A stretch of DNA of 10,507 bases, from the NCBI GenBank assembly GCA_039815505.1, contig JBCBZE010000095.1:1-10507 (forward strand). The letters are read 5' to 3'. Under the pieces are notes generated by a model, which had not been told where the DNA came from, did not search any database, and saw only the letters and a program-made list of their open reading frames with translations. Positions 1 to 5,991 of the stretch are shown one piece after another (the first letter of the stretch is position 1; every line of letters begins with the position of its first letter). A program made the translations under genes and the position numbers. Source of the stretch: CANLWN01 sp039815505 (lineage in GTDB: Bacteria > Bacteroidota > Bacteroidia > Flavobacteriales > Flavobacteriaceae).

Positions 1-425
1 GCAGCAAAATCGTAAGTTTTGGAGGTTGTTGCCAAAGGTTGCGAAGTGGGTTGTACATAATCTAACGCCCATCCAAGTATCATGGCCCTTACCAGCATCA
101 TTTTGCCTGCAATATAATCGCAAGGCAGGCATAATAAAGCCGAATTCCCTACTGAAGTTTTAAAAAAGTCTCCTGTGGCCATGGCAGAATTTACCATAAG
201 CTGTTTTTGTAGGGTAATCAATTTAGGGGTTCCTGTAGAACCAGATGTTTTCACCTGCAGTGTAGGGATATCCGACAACCAATCCAACAGGAAGTCACCT
301 ATGGATTTTTCATAATCCTCACCTTCCTTGACCAAACTATAGCCTACCTCTTTAAGCTCTTCCCTTGAAAAAGAAAGTCCATTGAGCTTAAAACGATTAT
401 GGACATTTTTATACGTTGGTGCCAT
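1..425 (-). CDS. menE: MenE-like o-succinylbenzoate-CoA ligase, N-terminal part (partial)
   Basis: MenE activates o-succinylbenzoate with ATP and joins it to CoA in menaquinone synthesis in the cytoplasm. The gene starts at an ATG at 425 and runs off the left edge, so only 141 residues are seen. The key evidence is the adenylate-forming enzyme P-loop signature TSGSTGTPK at residues 60-68, followed by LCLPCDYIAGKMMLVRA, a pattern I associate with the compact MenE of Bacteroidota. The P-loop comes very early (residue 60, against roughly 150 in longer acyl-CoA ligases), which fits the short form of about 350 residues. It begins 5 bp after the CPBP protease gene and lies in the same unit as menC, which makes its substrate. 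That context is what separates it from other AMP-binding ligases. The C-terminal lysine domain is outside the window. Confidence 0.87.
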   Translation of the reverse strand, partial: MAPTYKNVHNRFKLNGLSFSREELKEVGYSLVKEGEDYEKSIGDFLLDWLSDIPTLQVKTSGSTGTPKLITLQKQLMVNSAMATGDFFKTSVGNSALLCLPCDYIAGKMMLVRAMILGWALDYVQPTSQPLATTSKTYDFA

Positions 426-430
426 ATGAT

Positions 431-1369
431 TCAATCTTCTGCACGTGTCGTTTGTGGATGTACTTTTCCGGTCAGTCTTTCTTTCCAATGGGTCCAGCCA
501 TATTTCTTGGCCATAATAAATAATAAAATCGGATAAATCACCAAAACGGGAACAAATACGTCCCATCCCAGAACAGGATCGGAAACGTCCCTATACACAG
601 AATCGGTTTGGAAGGCGGTCCAGTCCGCCGTGACCAATAGTGCTGCCGTTAAATTATTCGCTGCATGAAAACCCAGGGCCAGTTCCAGGCCTTCATCCAT
701 TAGTGTAATGATTCCCAAGAAAAGCCCGGTACCCATATAGAAAACCATAATACCATATCCCAGTTTGTCCACTTCTGGATTCAATATATGCAGTCCCCCA
801 AAAATTAAGGAGGTCACTATAAGGGGTATCCATCTGTTCTTGACCATTATTCCTATACTTTGCATTAAATAACCTCGCATCAAATATTCCTCAAAACTGG
901 TTTGCAAGGGAATTAATAAAATGGCTATGGCAGCGAGTATCAGAAAAGGGATCAAATTAAAATTAAATATGTAGCCTTCAGGAGAAATATAAACATCTAT
1001 CAGCGTCATCAGGACGACTACCACGGCCCAAAGTAAAAAGGCAAACATGACACGGCTCCAATCCACTCGGTTTCTAGTGGTCGTTAAATCTTTGAGGGTC
1101 TGCTTATGAATAAACTTGACAGTCAGAAATAAGGAAACAAGGCCTACTGCAAAAGATATCAGCATTAAAAACAAGAAAAGGTTTGATCCCAGCAGGGCCG
1201 ACATACCCGGTATATCCATGGGCAAATCCCCGGTATCCAAGGATTTGACAACTAAAGCAATCAGTAAAGGAAAAACACCGATAAATTGCCACCCGATCAA
1301 TATTAATAGTATCCCTACTACATATCTCCATGGTTCGTGATATCCTTTATATGCTTGTTCTATATACAT
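431..1369 (-). CDS. CPBP (CAAX/Abi-type) intramembrane metalloprotease
   Basis: This is a 312-residue polytopic membrane protein with about seven or eight hydrophobic segments. All conserved CPBP family motifs are present: EEYLMR at residues 160-165 (the Glu-Glu and Arg of motif 1), FGGLH at 190-194 (motif 2 His), and FHAAN at 234-238 region with His235 and Asn239 (motif 3). The active-site set is therefore intact and it should be a working protease or a protein of that fold. Family members cut prenylated proteins, process peptides or act in bacteriocin self-immunity; the substrate here is unknown. The start ATG overlaps the end of menC by 10 bp and the stop lies 5 bp before menE, so it is very probably co-transcribed with both. 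I recall similar CPBP genes between menC and menE in other flavobacteria, but why it sits there is not known to me. Confidence 0.9.
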   Translation of the reverse strand: MYIEQAYKGYHEPWRYVVGILLILIGWQFIGVFPLLIALVVKSLDTGDLPMDIPGMSALLGSNLFLFLMLISFAVGLVSLFLTVKFIHKQTLKDLTTTRNRVDWSRVMFAFLLWAVVVVLMTLIDVYISPEGYIFNFNLIPFLILAAIAILLIPLQTSFEEYLMRGYLMQSIGIMVKNRWIPLIVTSLIFGGLHILNPEVDKLGYGIMVFYMGTGLFLGIITLMDEGLELALGFHAANNLTAALLVTADWTAFQTDSVYRDVSDPVLGWDVFVPVLVIYPILLFIMAKKYGWTHWKERLTGKVHPQTTRAED

Positions 1370-2412
1370 AAATCCTGTATTAAATTAGTTTTCCAATTCT
1401 TGTCGTTTATATAATATAAGCTTCCGCTTTCAACAGTCAGCGGGCCTTCAAAATTATTGCTAAAAAGACCTCCAGTGCCCAGGCCTTGATGCATGGAGCT
1501 ATTTTTGGTAGCGGTCCATTGGGCTATGGCATTTAGGCCTATATTACTTTCCAAAGCGCTGGTGATCCACCAACCCACATCATATTTTTCCGCTAGGGCA
1601 ATCCATTCTTCCGCTCCCCTATAACCGCCTACCAAGCTCGGCTTTAAAATTATATACTGGGGCCGTATGGTTTGTAGCAATTCTTCCTTCTCCGTTACAT
1701 TATATACTCCGATAAGTTCTTCATCCAAGGCAATCGGCAATGTTGTTTTGTCGCACAACTCTTTCATTTTTTGAGTATTCCCCTGTTTTATAGGCTGTTC
1801 TATGGAATGTAACTGATAGGAAGAAAGAATGGTCAGTTTTTCAAATGCTTCGTCGGGAGCAAAGGCACCATTGGCATCTACACGCAATTCTATTTCGTCC
1901 TTGGAATATTCTTTTCTTATAGAGTTCAATAGCGCAATCTCCTTATCGAAATCCAAAGCACCTATCTTCATTTTTATACAACTGAATCCTTCGGCCAGTT
2001 TTTGTTGTATCTGATCGTGCATAAATTGCCGGTCCCCCATCCATACTAAACCGTTAATGGGAATAGGACCTTGTTCTTCAACAAATGCTGAGGAAAACAA
2101 ATGAAATGGATTTTTGGATGTCAGTGATATGAAAGCTTGCTCCAGGCCGAATTGAATGCTTGGAAATTTTACCAACTCGTTCCAAAGTCTCTCTTTCCCC
2201 AGTGAAATATTAGCACAGGTCCATTGAAGTTTTTGTTCGTAATCAGGAACATCATCCATACTTAATCCCCTAAATAGCCCACACTCGCCTATACCGATTT
2301 TTTTACCCTCCCTAAGTATTAGAAACCAAGTTTCCTTTTGCCTTAGTATGCCTCGCGAAGTTCCGCTGGGCCTTTTAAAATCTAGTATATATCTTTTATA
2401 GGTAGCTTGCAT
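1360..2412 (-). CDS. menC: o-Succinylbenzoate synthase (enolase superfamily)
   Basis: MenC dehydrates SHCHC to o-succinylbenzoate, the step before MenE. The 350-residue protein shows the full enolase-superfamily catalytic set: the KMK motif with Lys147 and Lys149, metal ligands Asp179 (in RVDANGAF), Glu205 (in SIEQP) and Asp230 (in ALDEEL), and the second-side Lys257 (in ILKPSLVGG). It also has TSALESNIGL at 284-293 and GLGTGGLF at 310-317, typical of MenC. Some superfamily relatives are dipeptide epimerases or N-acylamino acid racemases, but the men neighbours make OSB synthase the best call. The ATG at 2412 follows a candidate -7 box by 11 bp, giving a very short leader. It is first in the menC-CPBP-menE unit and its start is divergent from the SDR gene. 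Confidence 0.93.
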   Translation of the reverse strand: MQATYKRYILDFKRPSGTSRGILRQKETWFLILREGKKIGIGECGLFRGLSMDDVPDYEQKLQWTCANISLGKERLWNELVKFPSIQFGLEQAFISLTSKNPFHLFSSAFVEEQGPIPINGLVWMGDRQFMHDQIQQKLAEGFSCIKMKIGALDFDKEIALLNSIRKEYSKDEIELRVDANGAFAPDEAFEKLTILSSYQLHSIEQPIKQGNTQKMKELCDKTTLPIALDEELIGVYNVTEKEELLQTIRPQYIILKPSLVGGYRGAEEWIALAEKYDVGWWITSALESNIGLNAIAQWTATKNSSMHQGLGTGGLFSNNFEGPLTVESGSLYYINDKNWKTNLIQDLCI

Positions 2413-2423
2413 ATGAATAAAGC

Positions 2424-2457
2424 CAAATTTAGCTATATTTTAGGTGATAAAAACAAA
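2424..2457 (-). promoter_or_regulatory. Candidate Bacteroidota-type promoter for menC-CPBP-menE
   Basis: On the minus strand TAAATTTG (plus positions 2424-2431) matches the Bacteroidota -7 box TAnnTTTG exactly. A TTTG (plus 2454-2457) lies 22 bp further upstream, within the 17-23 bp spacing I recall for flavobacterial promoters. The box ends 11 bp before the menC ATG, so the transcript would have a leader of only a few bases. The -33 element lies in the untranslated leader of the divergent SDR gene if that gene starts at 2461. This is pattern matching, not measured initiation. Confidence 0.5.
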
Positions 2458-2460
2458 GAA

Positions 2461-3255
2461 ATGAAACAGATCAACGGCAAAATCATATGGATTACAGGCG
2501 CATCTTCAGGTATTGGGGCCGCATTGACCCATGCACTCTCCCAAAGAGGATGTAAACTCTTGATTTCATCAAGGAATGAGGAGCAACTGCGGCAAGTGGC
2601 CGAAAGCTGTACATCTCCCGATCAAATCAAAACTTTACCGCTAGACCTGTCCAACTTTGATGCAATGTCCGCAAAAGTAAAGGAAGCATGGTCTATCTAT
2701 GGAAAAATTGACATCTTAATAAATAATGCGGGAATAAGCCAACGATCTTTAATCTTAGATACCGATTTTGGGGTATATAAAAAATTAATAGACATCAATT
2801 ATCTGGGTACCGTGGCGCTGACAAAGGCCTTGCTACCCTATTTTATACATCATAAAAAGGGGCATTTTGTGACGGTCACCAGTCTTATGGGAAAGTTTGG
2901 ATCTCCCTATCGTTCAGGTTATTGCGGAGCTAAACATGCGCTTCATGGCTTTTTTGATGTATTGCGAATGGAACACGAGAAAGATGGTATAGACATTAGC
3001 CTTATTTGTCCAGGTTTTGTACAAACCAATGTGGCCAAGAATGCACTAACTGCCGATGGCAGTCCGCAGGAGAGCGATGATATGGCTACACAGAACGGAT
3101 TACCGGTGGCTACTTTTGCAAAAAAAATGATCAAGGCCATGGAGCGTAAAAAACATGAAGCATATATAGGCCGCGGCGAAGTAAAAGGTATTTACCTTAA
3201 ACGTTTTTTTCCGAAAATGCTACATAAAGTGGTGCTGAGAAGTATTGTAAAATAA
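2461..3255 (+). CDS. Short-chain dehydrogenase/reductase (classical SDR, DHRS7-like)
   Basis: This is a 264-residue NAD(P)-dependent oxidoreductase, substrate unknown. It has the Rossmann cofactor motif TGASSGIG at residues 12-19, an NNAG motif at 88-91, and the complete catalytic tetrad Asn113, Ser141, Tyr154 and Lys158 (YCGAK), followed by the PG turn at 184-185. An Arg in ISSRNEE after strand 2 is compatible with an NADPH preference. I chose the ATG at 2461 because MKQINGKIIWITG is a normal SDR beginning. In-frame upstream starts at 2407 (TTG) and 2413 (ATG) would add 16-18 residues and crowd the menC start and promoter. It is the only plus-strand gene here, divergent from menC and convergent with the kinase gene (32 bp between stops), so it looks like an insertion into the men region rather than a pathway member. 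Confidence 0.9.
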   Translation: MKQINGKIIWITGASSGIGAALTHALSQRGCKLLISSRNEEQLRQVAESCTSPDQIKTLPLDLSNFDAMSAKVKEAWSIYGKIDILINNAGISQRSLILDTDFGVYKKLIDINYLGTVALTKALLPYFIHHKKGHFVTVTSLMGKFGSPYRSGYCGAKHALHGFFDVLRMEHEKDGIDISLICPGFVQTNVAKNALTADGSPQESDDMATQNGLPVATFAKKMIKAMERKKHEAYIGRGEVKGIYLKRFFPKMLHKVVLRSIVK

Positions 3256-3287
3256 CGGATTTGTAAGCTAGAGCCTTTTTATGGCAA

Positions 3288-5252
3288 CTATTTAAAATTG
3301 AACCAAAAACGAACCCCTTCTGCCGTTTTATCTATGTTGAGCATGGATTGTAATTGATTTACCAATCGGTTCATCAGCCGTATTCCCATGGAAGATTGTG
3401 TTCTTTCGTCGGTATCTTCGGGTAGGCCTATACCATTGTCCGTGTATTCAAAAAAACCTTGTTCCCCGTTCTTTCGCAAATGGATATATATTTTTCCATT
3501 CTCGTTATCTTCTGGAAAAGCGTACTTGAACGAGTTTGAAACCAATTCATTAAGAATAAGCCCAAAAGGAATGGCCCTATCAATATCCAATTCCACCCCT
3601 TCAGCGTCAATGGTAATGTTAATATTATGGCCTCCTTTTTTAAATACAGACTGTACACTGTTCACCAAACTCTCTATATAACCTTGCATCTCTATAACGG
3701 AAAGGTCATCATGCTGATATAATTTCTGATGTATCAAGGCCATGGCCTTCACCCTGCTCTTCCCTTCTTCCAAAGCTTGTATCGCCGCTTTACTTCTTGT
3801 GTTCTTGGTTTGTAGACTTAATAAGCTGGAAACCATTTGAAGATTATTTTTTACCCTGTGGTGTATTTCCTTTAACAAGGAATCTTTTTCCACCAAAGAA
3901 TTCTCAATAATATGTTTTTGTTCAGCAATTAATCGTTGATTTTTTATACTCTTTAGATATGCATAAACTAAACCTGCAAAGCCCAATAAGGTAAAAATCA
4001 GTGATATGAACACCAGATTTATCCGTTCATCCTTGGCTTGCATCTCGCTACGTGTTCGCTCCATCTCTAGCTTCTGTTGATCGATCATCTTACGGGAATT
4101 GGCAAGATCGTATTCGGCAACTACCTGCAGTTGTTGCTTTTTCATGGATGTATCATTGGTATTCACGGAATCCCGTATTCTAACATTCTTTTTAAGATAT
4201 AGGGTTGCATTTCTGTAATCTTCAATTTTATCGTAATAAGCGGCAAACAATCTATTCCGCTTTAATACATGCTCCGTTTTAATAAAATTTAAATTAGAGG
4301 TAAGGTATTGCCTTGCCATTTTAAAATTTTCTAGCTGTAAGTGGCAATCGGCCAGATCCAAGGTGTTTTCAATGATATCCTCAGAGTATTTACCGGCATT
4401 GTTCTCCTTAATTGTAATTATACTGCTTTCCAAGAACGGAACCGCTTCCTCAAATTGTTTTAATTGTACATAACACTTACCGATATTTCCTTCTATGATT
4501 CCCTTTAACAGTCTTCCCTGTATGATTTCAATTTCCGATTTTACATCGGAAATATCGTTCAAAAAGACATCTATATACCCTTTTGCCTTTTTGAGATTGG
4601 CCAAAGAAACGGAGGCGGATTTGTCTAAGCGAAGATAATTTCCAACATTATTGTTATACTCTGCCAAACCGTACAGATCGCTATCGGCAATATTTTTTTT
4701 CACCTCCATGATATAGTTGTTCATGGCTTCCCTATGCAGGCCTAGATTGGAGTAAATATCGTAGAATGCTATGTTTTCGATAATTCCCAATTCACGCTTC
4801 TCTTCGCGGATTTCCAGTTGTTTATCATAAAACTGCAATTGCGAATAGGTGTTGTCCATTAACTCCAATAATATTTTTTTGGAGTCCAGGTCAAGTTTTT
4901 GTTTTCTTGCGTATAATTCGTTGGCTATAGCGATGCTTTTATCATAGTCGCCCAAATCATAGTAAATCTGGGACTGCATGGTCTTGTATTGTTCTATTGC
5001 GGCGGAATCCCTTGTTTTTTCCGCACTGTTTAAATACACATTTACGCGATCCAACCAATCATATGCAGAATTCTCGTTGTATCGATTAATTGTACTAAAG
5101 AAGAATTCAAATTTATCAACGGCACTTTGGGTGTCCTCGAATTTCTTTAACAGATTTTCATCTGTAGAGGCTGCATTTTGTCCAAAGCCATGGTATACAA
5201 CCCAAAAAACGAGCATACATAATATTCCTATTTTACCGTGGGATTTTGCCAT
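3288..5252 (-). CDS. Membrane sensor histidine kinase with TPR periplasmic region (HisKA_2)
   Basis: This 654-residue protein has a signal peptide (hydrophobic core about 8-20, likely cut near GFGQ), then a long helical region with TPR-like repeats (about 60-360), a predicted coiled coil (372-412), one membrane segment (412-433) and a cytoplasmic kinase. The kinase is of the HisKA_2 type: EIHHRVKNN at 462-470 with His465 as the probable phosphorylated residue, N-box Asn573 in NELVSNSFKYAF, G1 box DNGIG at 605-609 and a G2-like SMGIRLMNRL at 621-630. All parts needed for activity are seen. No PAS or other ligand-binding domain is evident, so the TPR region outside the membrane is the likely sensor. 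Its probable partner is the LytTR regulator encoded just upstream on the same strand but 739 bp away. It probably has its own promoter near 5349-5356. Confidence 0.93.
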   Translation of the reverse strand: MAKSHGKIGILCMLVFWVVYHGFGQNAASTDENLLKKFEDTQSAVDKFEFFFSTINRYNENSAYDWLDRVNVYLNSAEKTRDSAAIEQYKTMQSQIYYDLGDYDKSIAIANELYARKQKLDLDSKKILLELMDNTYSQLQFYDKQLEIREEKRELGIIENIAFYDIYSNLGLHREAMNNYIMEVKKNIADSDLYGLAEYNNNVGNYLRLDKSASVSLANLKKAKGYIDVFLNDISDVKSEIEIIQGRLLKGIIEGNIGKCYVQLKQFEEAVPFLESSIITIKENNAGKYSEDIIENTLDLADCHLQLENFKMARQYLTSNLNFIKTEHVLKRNRLFAAYYDKIEDYRNATLYLKKNVRIRDSVNTNDTSMKKQQLQVVAEYDLANSRKMIDQQKLEMERTRSEMQAKDERINLVFISLIFTLLGFAGLVYAYLKSIKNQRLIAEQKHIIENSLVEKDSLLKEIHHRVKNNLQMVSSLLSLQTKNTRSKAAIQALEEGKSRVKAMALIHQKLYQHDDLSVIEMQGYIESLVNSVQSVFKKGGHNINITIDAEGVELDIDRAIPFGLILNELVSNSFKYAFPEDNENGKIYIHLRKNGEQGFFEYTDNGIGLPEDTDERTQSSMGIRLMNRLVNQLQSMLNIDKTAEGVRFWFNFK

Positions 5253-5348
5253 AACGCACCTTACTCAAAATTTGTTTACAATCTTTTTAATTCATTATTC
5301 AAGAACCGACCGAATATTTTATAACACCATCAAAAGAAATAGAACACC

Positions 5349-5356
5349 CAAAACTA
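5349..5356 (-). promoter_or_regulatory. Candidate -7 box for the histidine kinase gene
   Basis: On the minus strand the sequence reads TAGTTTTG, an exact match to TAnnTTTG, about 97 bp upstream of the kinase ATG. No clear TTTG lies at the expected distance upstream; the nearest resemblance is TTTAG just beyond the palindrome at 5363-5378. The absence of a good -33 element would fit a promoter that needs an activator, but that is inference. Confidence 0.35.
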
Positions 5357-5357
5357 C

Positions 5358-5378
5358 CACTATAGTGTACGTACACTA
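5358..5378. promoter_or_regulatory. Overlapping palindromes, candidate operator of the kinase gene
   Basis: TAGTGTACGTACACTA at 5363-5378 is an exact 16-bp palindrome. It overlaps a second, 10-bp palindrome CACTATAGTG at 5358-5367. The result is three copies of CACTA/TAGTG in 21 bp. The block begins 1 bp upstream (in kinase direction) of the candidate -7 box, so it would fill the spacer between -33 and -7. That is a common place for a repressor or regulator to bind. The bound protein is unknown; LytTR sites are more often direct repeats, so the neighbouring regulator is not an obvious match. Confidence 0.5.
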
Positions 5379-5470
5379 AATTTTTGTTGTAAAGTGAATC
5401 TATTCTGTGGTGTGTTTAAAAATTCATAAAATCGAGCTCTCCAGTTCCAACTGCATGTTTTGTATGTAAA

Positions 5471-5512
5471 CAACACAAAGGCTATGCAAAAAAAAGCATG
5501 GCCTTTGTGTTG
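5471..5512. repeat. Long hairpin of module 1 (17-bp stem, A8 loop)
   Basis: The arms are CAACACAAAGGCTATGC (5471-5487) and GCATGGCCTTTGTGTTG (5496-5512), separated by eight A. They pair over 17 positions with one exception, which is a U-G wobble in a plus-strand RNA and an A-C mismatch in a minus-strand RNA, so the fold is slightly better on plus. It is not followed by a clear U-run in either direction, so it is a poor classical terminator. Its last base is the first base of the 18-mer repeat. Confidence 0.75.
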
Positions 5513-5529
5513 AACACTATATGAAAATG
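5512..5529 (+). repeat. 18-mer direct repeat, copy 1
   Basis: The sequence GAACACTATATGAAAATG is identical to the copy at 5760-5777, in the same orientation. It directly abuts a hairpin and contains two in-frame ATG codons (MKM). In copy 1 its AACAC can also pair with GTGTT at 5507-5511 just before it, giving a possible alternative fold that competes with the main hairpin. Confidence 0.85.
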
Positions 5530-5589
5530 GTAAGATTTGGGGCGTTGTTTATAACATTCCAAATGTATTACTTAGAATTAAAAATCTAA
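5521..5589 (+). other. Possible 22-codon small ORF after hairpin 1
   Basis: The ATG inside the 18-mer opens a 22-codon frame starting MKMVRFGALFITF and ending at TAA. The beginning is basic then hydrophobic, like the start of a signal peptide, and loosely resembles the small ORF of module 2 (MKM, then R-FG-L). It could be a leader peptide, a remnant of a lost secreted-protein gene, or chance. No ribosome binding site is visible, which is normal in this phylum. Confidence 0.2.
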
Positions 5590-5722
5590 GAATATTGTTG
5601 TGTAAGTATGATTTTATGTTGTGAAAATGGGGAACTGTTTTGAAAGAGGTTTTTCATCGGTTTTTTAGGCATTTCATGGAATAGTGAACCGGGTGTTTTG
5701 TTGTTCAAATCAATCCTAACCA

Positions 5723-5755
5723 AAAAGAGCCTTATCAAACTGATAAGACTCTTTT
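5723..5755 (-). terminator. Intrinsic terminator-like hairpin of module 2, after lytTR
   Basis: The arms AAAAGAGCCTTATCA (5723-5737) and TGATAAGACTCTTTT (5741-5755) pair over 15 positions around a 3-base loop. The one irregular pair is a U-G wobble in minus-strand RNA and a C-A mismatch in plus-strand RNA. In the minus direction it ends in CTCTTTTTGG, so it would serve as a terminator about 237 bp after the lytTR stop; in the plus direction it has only four T. This would separate lytTR from the kinase gene. The loop is tight, but pairing inside it can relax. Confidence 0.55.
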
Positions 5756-5759
5756 ACGA

Positions 5760-5777
5760 GAACACTATATGAAAATG
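5760..5777 (+). repeat. 18-mer direct repeat, copy 2
   Basis: This is an exact copy of the 18-mer at 5512-5529, 248 bp further on. It starts 5 bp after the second hairpin. The flanking bases differ on both sides, so the identity is confined to these 18 bases and the general layout, which argues for selection or copying of a short functional unit rather than a recent large duplication. Confidence 0.85.
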
Positions 5778-5822
5778 AAAAAATTAATTCGGTTATTCGG
5801 TACGCTTGTTTGCGAATTATGA
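5769..5822 (+). other. Possible 17-codon small ORF after hairpin 2
   Basis: The frame encodes MKMKKLIRLFGTLVCEL and stops at TGA. It has a basic start and a hydrophobic run, very like the first part of a Bacteroidota signal peptide or lipoprotein leader, cut short by the stop. No continuation of such a gene is seen downstream in any frame I followed. It may be a regulatory leader peptide or a gene fragment. Confidence 0.25.
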
Positions 5823-5991
5823 TACTAAAGTAGTCTTTGATCGAGATTCTGAAAAATTATTGTTGTAAAGTTCCCCATACCTGTTGTATACCGGATAGAT
5901 ATTGCTATAACCGAACAGTTATTGCATAAAAATCAAAGATTACCACGAAAAAATGATTTGCAGTATAAAATGAAGTGTAAGCTGAAATTAC

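Larger units (their letters stand above)
5253..5991. other. 739-bp non-coding gap between response regulator and kinase
   Basis: No protein gene of normal size fits on either strand. From left to right it contains the kinase leader and candidate promoter, overlapping palindromes (5358-5378), a TTGTTGTAAAGT motif (5384-5395), a first long hairpin (5471-5512), an 18-mer with a small ORF (5512-5589), a related TTGTTGTGTAAGT (5595-5607), a second hairpin (5723-5755), the same 18-mer with another small ORF (5760-5822), and TTGTTGTAAAGT again (5860-5871). The remaining 120 bp up to the regulator stop show nothing I can name. Confidence 0.7.

Noticed and set aside
1104..1340. Opposite-strand and alternative-frame open frames over the CPBP gene
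   Set aside because: They lie wholly inside a well-supported gene, have no recognisable domain and no start context; they are shadows.
3256..3287. Terminator between the convergent SDR and kinase genes
   Set aside because: There is a short T-run but the only stem I find is three base pairs, so I do not call one.
4978..5379. 133-codon plus-strand frame reaching from the kinase gene into the gap
   Set aside because: Most of it is antisense to the kinase signal peptide and TPR coding, the residue make-up is unlike a real protein, and it runs across the palindromes.
5625..5880. Inverted 10-mer ATGGGGAACT / AGTTCCCCAT flanking module 2, as possible ends of a mobile element
   Set aside because: A 10-base match about 230 bp apart is expected fairly often in a gap of this size, and there is no target duplication or transposase.
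5253..5991. CRISPR array or tandem repeat array
   Set aside because: Only two copies of the 18-mer exist, 248 bp apart, with unequal and unrelated sequence between; there are no cas genes.
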